From assembly GCA_949283785.1 (NCBI GenBank), contig CASDTR010000026.1, forward strand, positions 37,349-101,348: DNA of 64,000 nucleotides, read 5' to 3'. The stretch comes from an uncultured Oscillospiraceae bacterium. Lineage in GTDB: Bacteria > Bacillota > Clostridia > Oscillospirales > Acutalibacteraceae. The notes under the pieces were generated by a model. The model was not told where the DNA came from, searched no databases, and saw only the letters and a program-made list of their open reading frames with translations. Positions within the stretch are counted from its first letter, which is position 1. Each line of letters starts with the position of its first letter. Both the position numbers and the translations under genes were made by a program. This document shows positions 1 through 8,340 of the stretch, piece after piece.

Positions 1-19
1 CGATAAAAGGTTTCGATAT

Positions 20-1003
20 TTGATACGATGGCTCAGGAAAAGGGCAAAAAATTCCAGGCAGTTTAACATAATGCTGTTTTTCCTTGCGTCCGCGGGCTTT
101 TTGGCTTTGCCCATGCCGTCCGCTGCGTTTATAGCGGCGTGGAACTCGAGTATGGCGGTGCTCAGGTTTTTTATGGCTGCGGAAGCAATCGCTACGATCT
201 TTATCGCCGCTCTGGGCTTTTCCTACGGTAGGAAAATAGATGCTGAAAGTGAAAGCTACTATGCCTCGGAGCAGTATAAGCCATATGAGGGCGAAGATAT
301 TCCCGAGGAAATAGATGATCTCGACGAGCTTTATGAGGAGCCTGAAGAGGAGCCGCTGCCTGCGGGAGCGAATTTCGACGAAGCAGAAGAAAGGCTGGAA
401 TTTAAAAAATTCATAACAGGCTATGTGAGAAAGCTTATAATAGCCGCAGTGCTGCTGTTTTGCCTGTTTTCGCCAATTATTCTCAATGGATTCAATTTTA
501 AAACCTTTACATTTGATACGTCGGAAACCACAACCTCTGTAAGCGGCGATTATGCTGAAGACAGCGGAGCGCCTTCCGATGAGTCAAGGCCCGAGGTGAA
601 TATAACATATATAAGAGAGCTTCTTATTGAAAAGGGATATGATCCTAAGGGAAGCCTCGAGCAGGTGAGCGAAAAGTATCCTGATTTTCTTTTTGAGGAC
701 TGCCTTTCGGCCGATGATATGGAGATTCATTTTGAGTATTTCAAGCTAGTGAATACGGAGCAGGCGAAGAGCTTCAATGAAAGGCTCAGGCAGGATATTT
801 CCGCAGAGTACGCCGTGGGAGCGAGTGATATTGAAAATCAGGAAAGCAATGCGCAATTTTCAATATACACTTTAGAGACGGACGCATATTACGCAGTTGA
901 GGTACTTGAAGGGGAAGGCGTTTTGTATGTCAGATGCGACAGTGTAAGTGCGACTTGGATGAAGGTATTTTTATATAATTTGGGATATCTTGAGGAGTTT
1001 TGA
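20..1003 (+). CDS. Membrane protein of unknown function
   Basis: No family recognised. Two hydrophobic segments lie near the N-terminus (about residues 15-40 and 44-68), followed by a strongly acidic stretch (about 75-125, rich in E/D), a third membrane segment (about 137-157) and a C-terminal region of about 165 residues without membrane segments, probably outside the cell. The start used is a TTG behind AAAGG; the frame is open to the window edge, so the true start may lie outside. The stop is closely followed by the next membrane-protein gene, so the two are likely co-transcribed and may act together. Function cannot be inferred from sequence alone. Confidence 0.6.
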   Translation: MIRWLRKRAKNSRQFNIMLFFLASAGFLALPMPSAAFIAAWNSSMAVLRFFMAAEAIATIFIAALGFSYGRKIDAESESYYASEQYKPYEGEDIPEEIDDLDELYEEPEEEPLPAGANFDEAEERLEFKKFITGYVRKLIIAAVLLFCLFSPIILNGFNFKTFTFDTSETTTSVSGDYAEDSGAPSDESRPEVNITYIRELLIEKGYDPKGSLEQVSEKYPDFLFEDCLSADDMEIHFEYFKLVNTEQAKSFNERLRQDISAEYAVGASDIENQESNAQFSIYTLETDAYYAVEVLEGEGVLYVRCDSVSATWMKVFLYNLGYLEEF

Positions 1004-1014
1004 GGTGGACTGAA

Positions 1015-1458
1015 ATGAATGTGAACGGATTTATAGGTATATTTGGCTTTGCCGCAATTTGGGTTTTCTGCAGGATTTTCTGTTCATGGCTGCTTAGGCT
1101 CAGCTATACATCGGCAGGGGAATCTGTCAGAAGCGCGGAAAAGCGCTACGATCTTATGAAAAGGGGACTCCTTCCGAAGAAAAAGGAGATAGACTGGCTG
1201 GCTGAAGTATCCTTGAGACCCATGACCACAAGATTTTTGTATTTTGCCTTTTATCTTTTGACAGCTCTGCCTGTGCTGGGAATACTCATTTCGGCAGTTG
1301 ATATATTTGTGCCCGCGCTGGACGTGGTTATAAACAAAGTGCTGAACGTGCTGTTTTTGGTCCCCTTTGTGTCGGTATTTCTCTATCTGTTTTTAAACGA
1401 TCCCGCTGAGTACATTATGAAAAAGCGCGACAGGAGAAAGCGGGGAGAGAGGCAGTAA
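1015..1458 (+). CDS. Small polytopic membrane protein of unknown function
   Basis: About 147 residues with an N-terminal membrane segment, a basic loop, then two or three hydrophobic stretches in the C-terminal half (about residues 75-130) and a very basic tail (KKRDRRKRGERQ). No family recognised. The ATG at 1015 is preferred over an in-frame TTG at 1000 because a GAGGTGG ribosome-binding site lies just upstream of it. It begins 11 bases after the stop of the preceding membrane protein, so the pair probably forms one transcription unit. The positive tail predicts a cytoplasmic C-terminus. Confidence 0.6.
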   Translation: MNVNGFIGIFGFAAIWVFCRIFCSWLLRLSYTSAGESVRSAEKRYDLMKRGLLPKKKEIDWLAEVSLRPMTTRFLYFAFYLLTALPVLGILISAVDIFVPALDVVINKVLNVLFLVPFVSVFLYLFLNDPAEYIMKKRDRRKRGERQ

Positions 1459-1522
1459 AAGGGCGGGATTTTCAATTTTATAATAATGAAACAGTGATAA
1501 AAGCAAATATAAATCGGGAAAA

Positions 1523-1557
1523 GAAAACCACCGCGGACTTTTATGTCTGCGGTGGTC
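1523..1557 (-). terminator. Rho-independent terminator of tRNA-Arg
   Basis: On the minus strand an 11-12 bp GC-rich stem (ACCACCGCAGAC pairing with GTCCGCGGTGGT) is followed by TTTTCTTTT. It starts two bases past the tRNA 3' end, so it ends the tRNA transcript. Confidence 0.85.
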
Positions 1558-1558
1558 T

Positions 1559-1633
1559 TGGCACCCCCTACCGGAATCGAACCGATAACTAACCCTTAGG
1601 AGGGGTTCATTATATCCATTTAACTAAGGGGGC
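1559..1633 (-). tRNA. tRNA-Arg (anticodon CCT)
   Basis: A complete cloverleaf reads on the minus strand. The acceptor stem is GCCCCCT/AGGGGGT, the D-arm GTTA/TAAT, and the anticodon stem AACCC/GGGTT encloses loop CTCCTAA, giving anticodon CCT for AGG codons. The T-arm has TTCGATT, the discriminator is G and CCA is encoded. It has its own promoter and terminator and lies between genes on the opposite strand. Confidence 0.95.
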
Positions 1634-1667
1634 CGATATTTATAAGCTGAATAAGTACAGCTTAATA

Positions 1668-1696
1668 ATTTTACATCATAGCGGCGTTTTTGTCAA
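1668..1696 (-). promoter_or_regulatory. Sigma-A-type promoter of tRNA-Arg
   Basis: On the minus strand TTGACA (1696-1691) and TAAAAT (1673-1668) are separated by 17 bases. The predicted start is about 30 bases upstream of the tRNA 5' end. Confidence 0.75.
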
Positions 1697-1720
1697 TGAA
1701 AAGACAGTTAATAATTAACT

Positions 1721-1749
1721 TTGCAAAGATATGCTTCAGGTAGTATAAT
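1721..1749 (+). promoter_or_regulatory. Sigma-A-type promoter of the DUF3048 gene
   Basis: TTGCAA (1721-1726) and TATAAT (1744-1749) have 17-base spacing. It lies about 45 bases before the ATG at 1795, which has an AGAAGGGG ribosome-binding site. Confidence 0.7.
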
Positions 1750-1794
1750 ATCGTTGAGGAAACAATTCTCTAAAGTGGAAAGAAGGGGTATTAT

Positions 1795-2922
1795 ATGTCG
1801 GAGGCTTCCAGAGCAAAGAAAAGGAAAAACGACAGAAAAGTAGTTGCGCTGACGGCGGTGGCTGTTTTTATAATATGTTTAATAGCCAGCATAGTTTTTA
1901 TTTTGGACAGAACTCCCGAGGAAGAAGACAACGGTACGGTTACGGGTGAGCCTGTCACAGAGCAGAGGGAAGAGAAACAGATCTATAATCCCCTTACGGG
2001 AGAATCCGGATTTTCCGCTTCGGCAGTGGGAGAAAGACCCGTTGCGTTTATGATAAACAACGCTCCGAGCGCGAGGCCTCAGTGGGGACTTTGCACCCCC
2101 GATATAGTGATTGAGGGCCTTGTGGAAGGCAGCGCCTCGAGAATGATGTGGATTTATGCAGACCCTGAGAGTGTTCCCGAAAAGGTAGGTTCAATGAGAA
2201 GCGCTCGCCACGATTTCCTTGAGATAGCCCAGGGCCTTGACGCCATTTTCGTTCACTGGGGCGGCAGCACCTACGCCTATGACGCCCTTGCAAACAGCGG
2301 ATACGACCACCTTGACGGAATATACCTCGGTTCTGCTTATGCCCACAGGGACAATACGCGAAACGTGGCCATTGAGCACAGGGGATATGTGATAGGCTCA
2401 GAGATAAGGGAACTTATCGAGAGCAAGGGATTCAGGACACAGGTGAAATCGGACGCCGCCGAGCCCTTTGAATTTGTGAAAGACGGCGACCGCACTCTCA
2501 GCGGCGGAGACTGCCTCCAGGTGACGGCATCCTTCTCCAGCTATTACTCACATACCTTCAAATATGATTCTCGGACGGGGCTCTATACGAATTATATGGG
2601 TGAGACGTCCATGACCCAGGACGGCGGAGAAACCATGACCGCCAAAAATGTAATTATACTTTATACCCCCATAACCTCCATGGGTGACAGCCTCGGATGC
2701 ATAGATATGGACCTTACGGGAGGAAGCGGACTTTACATAAGCGGCGGAAAGTACGAGACCATAAGCTGGGAAAAGGGAAGCGACGCATACGCTCCGCTGA
2801 AGCTTTATTCGGAAAACGGTGAGGAGCTTGTGCTGAACGCCGGAAAGAGCTGGATAGGTCTTATTCCCAAAACAAGGGAAAGCAGGACTGTAATCGCCGC
2901 AAACGCTTCGGACTTTGTATGA
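1795..2922 (+). CDS. DUF3048 (YerB-like) membrane-anchored protein
   Basis: 375 residues. A basic N-terminus (KKRKNDRK) leads into one membrane segment (about residues 18-38), then an E/T-rich linker and a large exported domain. The segments RPVAFMINN, PDIVIEGLVEG, VGSMRSARHDF and FVHWGG match what I recall of the DUF3048 family, to which Bacillus YerB belongs; its biochemical role is unknown. It has its own promoter and a terminator directly downstream, so it is monocistronic. The anchor is a plain transmembrane helix rather than a lipobox. The family call is fairly sure, the function is not. Confidence 0.85.
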   Translation: MSEASRAKKRKNDRKVVALTAVAVFIICLIASIVFILDRTPEEEDNGTVTGEPVTEQREEKQIYNPLTGESGFSASAVGERPVAFMINNAPSARPQWGLCTPDIVIEGLVEGSASRMMWIYADPESVPEKVGSMRSARHDFLEIAQGLDAIFVHWGGSTYAYDALANSGYDHLDGIYLGSAYAHRDNTRNVAIEHRGYVIGSEIRELIESKGFRTQVKSDAAEPFEFVKDGDRTLSGGDCLQVTASFSSYYSHTFKYDSRTGLYTNYMGETSMTQDGGETMTAKNVIILYTPITSMGDSLGCIDMDLTGGSGLYISGGKYETISWEKGSDAYAPLKLYSENGEELVLNAGKSWIGLIPKTRESRTVIAANASDFV

Positions 2923-2938
2923 CATACGGATAAATTTT

Positions 2939-2966
2939 GAGCCGCACGGAATGTGCGGCTTTTTTC
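2939..2966 (+). terminator. Terminator after the DUF3048 gene
   Basis: Stem AGCCGCAC/GTGCGGCT with loop GGAAT, followed by TTTTT. Confidence 0.85.
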
Positions 2967-3002
2967 ATAAGTACGGGGCCTAAAGTTTAAGCTAAATTAC
3001 CA

Positions 3003-3032
3003 TTGAAATGAAATTGCGGCGTATAGTATACT
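3003..3032 (+). promoter_or_regulatory. Candidate promoter of the hydrogenase-phosphatase operon
   Basis: TTGAAA (3003-3008) and TATACT (3027-3032) with 18-base spacing, about 50 bases upstream of the first gene of the block. Confidence 0.5.
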
Positions 3033-3089
3033 AATTCTGATAGTTAAAAAAGTAACGAATGCACGCAGGGCGGGAAAGAGGCGGTCAAA

Positions 3090-3332
3090 ATGGAAATTGC
3101 AATATGCATAGGATCCTCCTGTCATCTGAGAGGTTCCCGTGAGATAATAGGCACACTGGAAAAGCTCGTGAAGGAGTATTCTCTCGAGGATATTGTGAAG
3201 CTTAAGGGCTCTTTTTGTATGGGACAGTGTCAGAAAGGGGTATGCGTCACCCTTAACGGAGAGCTTTATTCCCTTACTCCGGAGACTGCGGAGGAGTTTT
3301 TCATCAACAATGTTTTGGGAGTGGTAGAGTGA
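3090..3332 (+). CDS. NuoE-like [2Fe-2S] ferredoxin domain protein
   Basis: An 80-residue thioredoxin-fold ferredoxin. Four cysteines are spaced as in NuoE/HydC-type [2Fe-2S] domains: CIGSSC near the N-terminus and CMGQC at about residues 43-47. Free-standing proteins of this type pass electrons to or from hydrogenases and NADH-linked subunits. It is the first gene of the block and its stop overlaps the start of the PAS-containing hydrogenase, so it is probably a dedicated electron partner of that sensor. A second copy ends the block at 7727. The specific partner is an inference from position. Confidence 0.85.
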   Translation: MEIAICIGSSCHLRGSREIIGTLEKLVKEYSLEDIVKLKGSFCMGQCQKGVCVTLNGELYSLTPETAEEFFINNVLGVVE

Positions 3333-5044
3333 TGAATATAATCGGTCTTAAAAAGGCGAACTGTAAAAACTGCTACAAATGCATCAAAGTTTGTCCCGTA
3401 AAGTCAATAAAGATTTCCGATGAGCAGGCCCATATTATTTCCGATGAGTGTATTCTCTGCGGAACCTGTCTGCACGCCTGTCCCCAGAATGCCAAGACCC
3501 TTTCCTCAGACCTTGAAAAGGTGAAGGATTTTATCAGACACGGGGAGGAAGTGTACGTTTCCCTCGCTCCGTCATACTACACCATGTTCGACCTTGACGA
3601 CCCGCAGCGTATTGTGGGAGCATTAAAAAAGCTGGGAGTAAAGGGCGTTGCCCAGACTACCGACGGCGCCGCCTACGTTACAGCGGAGTATCACCGCCTT
3701 ATAAAGGAAGGCAGTATGGAAAATATCATTACCACCTGCTGCCCCGCTATCAATGCCCTTGCGGAGAAATATTATCCGGGAGTGGTAAAATATCTTGCTC
3801 CCGTAGTGAGCCCCATGATAGCTCACGGAAGGCTTTTGAAAAAAGCCTTCGGAGACAGATGCAGGGTTGTATTTGTGGGACCCTGCATAGCCAAGAAGGC
3901 CGAGTCGGAGGATTTGAGACACAGTACCGAAATAGACGCTGTGCTTAACTTTATGGACCTGGACCTTTGGGCTTCTCAGGAGGGGGTAAAAATAAGCGAG
4001 TGCGAGCCTAAAGAATTTATACAGGATAAATCCGAAATCAACCGTCTTTATCCCATACCCGGCGGAATAATAAAGAGTATCAAGAAAATTGAAAGTTCCC
4101 TGCCTTACAGCATGATAGGAGTAGATAATATAGAGGCCTGCAAGGAGCTTTTTGAAGCGATGACAGCGGGAGAGCTCAAAGGCTGCTTCGCCGAGGTGAA
4201 CGCCTGTGAGGGCGGATGCATAAACGGTCCCGCCGCCAGCGAAACGAGAAGGAGCAAATTCATGGGCAGGGTGGAGCTTTCAAAGCACGTTGCCAAAACG
4301 GGAGACGGCTTCCCTGTTCCGGATTCCCCCCTTGACGTTGACAAAACCTTTGCATGGGAGGGCGGAAGGAAGCTCATGCCTACGGAAAAGGAGATAAGGG
4401 AAATCCTCAGAAAAATCGGCAAGGAGACACCGGAGCAGGAGCTCAACTGCGGTTCCTGCGGATATCCCTCCTGCCGCGAAAAGGCTATCGCCGTATTCCA
4501 AGGCAAGGCCGATATAAATATGTGCCTTCCCTTTATGCGCCAGCGTGCCGAGTCCCTTTCCAACTATGTTCTTGCGGAGACGCCCAATATAACGGTAATA
4601 GTGGACGAGGAGCTGAACATAATCGAATTCAACAGGGCGGCGGAAAAGCTCTTTGGAATCACAAGAGCCCAGGCCCTGCAAAAGGGTATATATGAGCTTA
4701 TCGACCCCGCCGATTTCCTCTATGTGCTGGATACGGGCGAAAATATAATAGATAAGAAGTCGGAACTGGAGGAATACGGCGCGACAGTCCTTCAAACGAT
4801 CATCAAAACTGATGACGGCAACTACATAATGGGTATTTTCAAGGATATCACCGAGGAAGAGGAGCGTCGGAAGGAAAGCTATAAGATGAAGATGAGCTCC
4901 GTTGAAATGGCCCAGAAGGTTATAGAGAAGCAGATGACGGTGGCTCAAGAGATAGCGAGTCTTTTGGGCGAGACCACGGCCGAGACGAAGGTGACCCTGA
5001 CAAAGCTCAAGGATATGATTGAAAGCGGCGGTGACGCCAAATGA
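3332..5044 (+). CDS. PAS-containing sensory-type [FeFe] hydrogenase
   Basis: About 570 residues. Two [4Fe-4S] motifs lie at residues 12-22 and 41-51. A hydrogenase H-cluster domain follows, with motif-1 cysteines 137/138 (TTCCPAI), motif 2 VGPCIAKKAE (C186) and motif 3 with C293 and C297 (NACEGGCINGP). Next is an extra Fe-S domain (CGSCGYPSC at about 374-382, last Cys about 399), a PAS domain (about 418-520) and a helical tail. The H-cluster plus PAS layout without a pump or diaphorase module fits the putative sensory group C [FeFe] hydrogenases, here most like those linked to PP2C phosphatases. The ATG at 3332 overlaps the upstream stop (a GTG at 3329 is possible); the 3' end overlaps the phosphatase gene by 4 bases. 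Confidence 0.88.
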   Translation: MNIIGLKKANCKNCYKCIKVCPVKSIKISDEQAHIISDECILCGTCLHACPQNAKTLSSDLEKVKDFIRHGEEVYVSLAPSYYTMFDLDDPQRIVGALKKLGVKGVAQTTDGAAYVTAEYHRLIKEGSMENIITTCCPAINALAEKYYPGVVKYLAPVVSPMIAHGRLLKKAFGDRCRVVFVGPCIAKKAESEDLRHSTEIDAVLNFMDLDLWASQEGVKISECEPKEFIQDKSEINRLYPIPGGIIKSIKKIESSLPYSMIGVDNIEACKELFEAMTAGELKGCFAEVNACEGGCINGPAASETRRSKFMGRVELSKHVAKTGDGFPVPDSPLDVDKTFAWEGGRKLMPTEKEIREILRKIGKETPEQELNCGSCGYPSCREKAIAVFQGKADINMCLPFMRQRAESLSNYVLAETPNITVIVDEELNIIEFNRAAEKLFGITRAQALQKGIYELIDPADFLYVLDTGENIIDKKSELEEYGATVLQTIIKTDDGNYIMGIFKDITEEEERRKESYKMKMSSVEMAQKVIEKQMTVAQEIASLLGETTAETKVTLTKLKDMIESGGDAK

Positions 5045-6216
5045 GCAGATTTCATATAGAAACGGCCTATAAAAGCCTTTTTAAAAAAGGGGAGGAGCTG
5101 TGCGGTGACAAGGTATCTATTGTCCGCACACCGACCTCTACTATCGCAGTTTTGGCCGACGGCCTCGGCAGCGGAGTAAAGGCCAATATCCTTGCCACTC
5201 TCACGAGTACCATAATATCCACCATGCTCAAGGAGGGCTCAAGCGTTGCCGACGCGGTGGCCACCGTGGCCAACACCCTGCCCGTTTGCAGCGTGAGAAA
5301 GCTTGCCTATTCCACCTTCAGTGTTCTCGAAATCTCCGATACGGGCGAGGGATATCTTGCGGAATTTGACAATCCCTTCTGCTTTTATATGCGGGACGGG
5401 GAGCTGTGCCAGTTTAAATGCGAGTATAACGAATACTCGGGCAGAGGGGTTTACGAGACGAGGTTTCAGGCGAAGGCGGGGGATATAATCACCCTTGTCA
5501 GCGACGGAGTTATCTATGCGGGAGTGGGAGAATCCCTTAATTTCGGCTGGACCTGGGACCATGTGGCGGCGTGGCTTAAAAACGCCGTGGCTCTCGATAT
5601 GTCGGTGCCGAGGCTTACGGCGGCCCTTTCCGATACGGTCAACGACCTTTACCACGGCCGTCCGGGCGACGACTCTACGGTCCTTGTTGTGGGAGTTGTA
5701 AACGAAAAGGTTGTAAATATGTTTGCAGGTCCTCCCAGAAACAAGGAGGACGACGAGAGAATGGTAATAGACTATATGGCAAGCGAGGGAAAGCACACAA
5801 TCTGCGGAGGAACCAGCGCCAATATAGTTTCAAGGGTTATCGGAAAGCCCATAAAGACCTCCCTCAAATATTCCGACCCGAGAGTGCCGCCCATAGGATT
5901 TATCGAGGGTATAGATCTTTGTACCGAGGGAGTGCTCACTTTGAGCAGGACTCTGGAGATTTTAAGGCAGTATAAGGAGAGCGGCTCAGACTCGGAGTTT
6001 TTCGACACGCTCGATGAGAAAAACGGAGCGTCCATGATGGCAAAGCTGCTCCTCGAGGACTGCACGAGGCTTCGTCTGTTTATAGGGACTGCAATGAATC
6101 CCGCTCATCAGAATCCCGATTTGCCGCAGGACCTGAGCATAAAGCTCCAACAGATAGAAAAACTCAAGGAGCTCCTTGAAAGTTTTGGTAAAAGAGTGGA
6201 AACCAGATATTATTGA
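5041..6216 (+). CDS. SpoIIE/PP2C-family protein phosphatase
   Basis: 391 residues. The N-terminal 230 residues form a PP2C-like domain: the metal-binding aspartates are in ADGLGSG near residue 40 and in GDDSTVLVVGV near 215. The remaining 160 residues are a mostly helical C-terminal region without a recognised domain, which may be regulatory. There are no membrane segments. It overlaps the sensory hydrogenase gene by four bases (ATGA), indicating translational coupling and a shared pathway, probably dephosphorylation of a regulator in response to H2 or redox state. The target is not visible in the window. The catalytic family is well supported; the signalling role is inferred. Confidence 0.88.
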   Translation: MSRFHIETAYKSLFKKGEELCGDKVSIVRTPTSTIAVLADGLGSGVKANILATLTSTIISTMLKEGSSVADAVATVANTLPVCSVRKLAYSTFSVLEISDTGEGYLAEFDNPFCFYMRDGELCQFKCEYNEYSGRGVYETRFQAKAGDIITLVSDGVIYAGVGESLNFGWTWDHVAAWLKNAVALDMSVPRLTAALSDTVNDLYHGRPGDDSTVLVVGVVNEKVVNMFAGPPRNKEDDERMVIDYMASEGKHTICGGTSANIVSRVIGKPIKTSLKYSDPRVPPIGFIEGIDLCTEGVLTLSRTLEILRQYKESGSDSEFFDTLDEKNGASMMAKLLLEDCTRLRLFIGTAMNPAHQNPDLPQDLSIKLQQIEKLKELLESFGKRVETRYY

Positions 6217-6245
6217 TTGAAAATGATTATTAAATGATTTAAAAT
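6217..6245 (+). promoter_or_regulatory. Candidate internal promoter before the group-B-like hydrogenase
   Basis: TTGAAA (6217-6222) and TAAAAT (6240-6245) with 17-base spacing start right after the phosphatase stop codon. The enzyme-type hydrogenase could therefore be expressed apart from the sensor genes. Confidence 0.55.
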
Positions 6246-6276
6246 GTAGGGGACAGATAACTGAGAGGAGATTTTT

Positions 6277-7713
6277 ATGGAGAGATTATTTGACACCTAT
6301 GTGCAAAAGCTCAAATACAAGGTGCTCAAAGAGGTTGCGTCCCTTGAATTTGACGGCACCCTCGAGGAGAATATAGTTAACATACCAAAGACAATTATGC
6401 CGGGCCCCAAGCCCTCCCTGCGCTGCTGTATTTATAAGGAGCGCGCCATTATCGGGGAGCGCGTGAGGCTTGCAATGGGAGGCGACAAATCAAATCCCAA
6501 CGTAGTTGAGATCCTTGACATCGCCTGCGACGAATGTCCCGTTGACGGAATACAGGTGACCGCCTCTTGCCGCGGCTGCATTGCCCACCGCTGTGTGGAC
6601 GTTTGCCCCAGAGGCGCCATAAGCATCGTCAACCACCGCTCCCAGATAGATCAGACAAAGTGTATCGAGTGCGGCAGATGCATCGAGGCTTGTCCTTATA
6701 ACGCAATTACAAAGTCCGTGCGTCCCTGCATGAATGCCTGCAAGGTCAATGCAATTTCAATGGACGAGGACAAAAAGGCCGTCATCGACAACGAAAAATG
6801 CATTTCCTGCGGTGCCTGCGTTTATAAATGCCCCTTCGGAGCCATTGCCGACAAATCCTCAATTCTTGAGGTAATACGCACAATCAAGGCTTCGGAGAAT
6901 AACGAAAAATACAAGGTGTACGCCGTAGTCGCTCCGTCGATTGTGAGCCAGTTTATCTACGCCAAGGTTGAGCAGGTTGTCGAGGGACTTAAATGTCTCG
7001 GTTTCCACAGTGTTGTGGAAGCGGCTCTGGGCGCCGACATGGTGGCCTATAAGGAGGCCAGCGAGCTTTACGAAAAAGGTTTCCTCACAAGCTCCTGCTG
7101 CCCCGCCTTTGTAAGCTACATACATAAATTCTTCCCCACCATGGTAAAGCATATTTCCCACAACCTTTCGCCCATGGCTCAGATTGCCAGCTATCTCAAG
7201 AGGATAGAGCCCGACTGCAAGGTGGTGTTTGTAGGACCCTGTATTGCCAAAAAGGCCGAGATCAAGCTCGATACCGTAAAGCCCTATGTGGATTATGTCC
7301 TTACCTTTGAGGAGCTCCAGGCTCTCTTTGACGCCAAGAACATTGAGATTTCCTCTCTCAAGGGAGAGTGCCTCGACAACGCCTCCTATTTCGGCAGAGT
7401 GTTCGCCAGAAGCGGCGGACTTGCAGTTGCCGTTGAGCAGGCTCTCAAGGAGCAGGGACTCTTCGACCTTGACTTTAAGTATAAGCCCGTTTCCTGTAAC
7501 GGTATCACCGAGTGCAGAACGGCTCTGCTCAAGGCATCCAAAAACGTCCTTCAGGAAAACTTCATTGAGGGTATGGCCTGTGAAAACGGCTGCATAGGCG
7601 GCGCTGCCTGTCTTACCCACGGCCCCAAAAATAAGCTTGAGGTGGACAATTACGGCAAGCTTGCTCTTGAAAAAACAATGCAGAGCGCAATAAGCGTTCT
7701 CGACTTCACATAA
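6277..7713 (+). CDS. [FeFe] hydrogenase, group-B-like, ferredoxin-type
   Basis: 478 residues. The N-terminus holds a Cys-rich region (CDECP, CRGCIAHRC at about 98-106) and ferredoxin motifs around residues 129-139 and 175-185, with extra cysteines at 151/155. The H-cluster domain carries motif 1 TSSCCPAF (C274/C275), motif 2 VGPCIAKKAE (C322) and motif 3 EGMACENGCIGG (C435, C439). The VGPCIAKK form of motif 2 and the Cys-rich N-terminal segment fit group B monomeric [FeFe] hydrogenases. Those probably exchange electrons with ferredoxin, but few are characterised. The H-cluster maturases HydEFG are not in the window. Start ATG behind GAGAGGAG. Confidence 0.88.
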   Translation: MERLFDTYVQKLKYKVLKEVASLEFDGTLEENIVNIPKTIMPGPKPSLRCCIYKERAIIGERVRLAMGGDKSNPNVVEILDIACDECPVDGIQVTASCRGCIAHRCVDVCPRGAISIVNHRSQIDQTKCIECGRCIEACPYNAITKSVRPCMNACKVNAISMDEDKKAVIDNEKCISCGACVYKCPFGAIADKSSILEVIRTIKASENNEKYKVYAVVAPSIVSQFIYAKVEQVVEGLKCLGFHSVVEAALGADMVAYKEASELYEKGFLTSSCCPAFVSYIHKFFPTMVKHISHNLSPMAQIASYLKRIEPDCKVVFVGPCIAKKAEIKLDTVKPYVDYVLTFEELQALFDAKNIEISSLKGECLDNASYFGRVFARSGGLAVAVEQALKEQGLFDLDFKYKPVSCNGITECRTALLKASKNVLQENFIEGMACENGCIGGAACLTHGPKNKLEVDNYGKLALEKTMQSAISVLDFT

Positions 7714-7726
7714 TAACGGAAAGCGG

Positions 7727-7984
7727 GTGCGTATTTTGGTAACGGTTCAGGTTTGTATAGGCAGTGCCTGCCATCTCGGCGGCTCCCACGACATCATAAC
7801 AGGCTTGCAGAGCATTATAGAGGAAAAAAACCTCAAGGATAAGGTTGACCTTAAAGCTGTGTTCTGCATGGGACAGTGCGAGGGCGCGGTCTGCACAAGA
7901 GTCAACGGCAAAAAGATATGCGGAGTAAGCCCCAAGGGAATAGAAGATTATTTCAATACCCACGTGCTTCCGGAGATAGAATAA
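7727..7984 (+). CDS. NuoE-like [2Fe-2S] ferredoxin domain protein (second copy)
   Basis: 85 residues with the same cysteine layout as the protein at 3090 (CIGSACH and CMGQCEGAVC) and clear overall similarity, so the two are paralogues. It begins 13 bases after the group-B-like hydrogenase and precedes a terminator, closing the operon. The start is a GTG behind GGAAAG, or possibly the TTG nine bases further on, which would give an N-terminus closer to that of the first copy. The likely role is electron transfer to or from the adjacent hydrogenase. Confidence 0.85.
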   Translation: MRILVTVQVCIGSACHLGGSHDIITGLQSIIEEKNLKDKVDLKAVFCMGQCEGAVCTRVNGKKICGVSPKGIEDYFNTHVLPEIE

Positions 7985-8001
7985 TTTAATTTAAACTCTT
8001 T

Positions 8002-8031
8002 AAAGCGGCGGGAATACCGCCGCTTTTTCTT
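8002..8031 (+). terminator. Terminator of the hydrogenase block
   Basis: Stem AAAGCGGCGG/CCGCCGCTTT with a short GAATA-type loop and a TTTTTCTTT tail. Confidence 0.88.
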
Positions 8032-8081
8032 TGAAGGGCGTGGGGATAAAACAGCGCAGGGAAAAATAATGGCGCAAAATC

Positions 8082-8110
8082 TTGTCTTTCCCGCGGAAAT
8101 ATGATATACT
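8082..8110 (+). promoter_or_regulatory. Promoter for the tRNA-Pro region
   Basis: TTGTCT (8082-8087) and TATACT (8105-8110) with 17-base spacing. The predicted transcript covers first the truncated and then the intact tRNA-Pro. Confidence 0.65.
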
Positions 8111-8157
8111 TACTCAGTCGATTTAATGAAAAGGCTTTTGCCGAGGCAGTGGGGGAT

Positions 8158-8245
8158 GAACCTGCGGCTCGTGAAAATTAAATAAGAATATAGCGAGGCG
8201 TAGCTCAGTTTGGCAGAGTGCTTGGTTTGGGACCAAGATGCCGCA
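8158..8245 (+). repeat. 88-bp direct repeat, copy 1 (truncated tRNA-Pro)
   Basis: Identical to 8341-8428 except one base (C at 8214, T at 8397). It contains 36 bases of upstream flank and the first 52 bases of a tRNA-Pro. The copies are offset by 183 bases and separated by 95 bases that hold two strong hairpins. Confidence 0.95.
8194..8245 (+). pseudogene. Truncated tRNA-Pro(TGG) copy
   Basis: It has the acceptor 5' strand, D-arm and anticodon arm of the intact gene at 8377. Identity stops just after the anticodon arm, and there is no matching T-arm or acceptor 3' strand (CTCCGCAAGGAGCAG follows instead). It cannot form a normal tRNA but lies in the predicted leader of the intact one, so it is transcribed with it. 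It is probably a recombination remnant. Confidence 0.85.
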
Positions 8246-8340
8246 CTCCGCAAGGAGCAGACTTGGGACGAGGACGAAAAGAAAACAGTCCTGTGGACTG
8301 TTTTCAGTCCGAGAGATTTTTGGCGCAAGGCAAAAATCGG

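Noticed and set aside
1668-1749. Single bidirectional regulatory site between tRNA-Arg and the DUF3048 gene
   Set aside because: Two separate, well-spaced promoters explain the sequence; no extra operator symmetry was seen.
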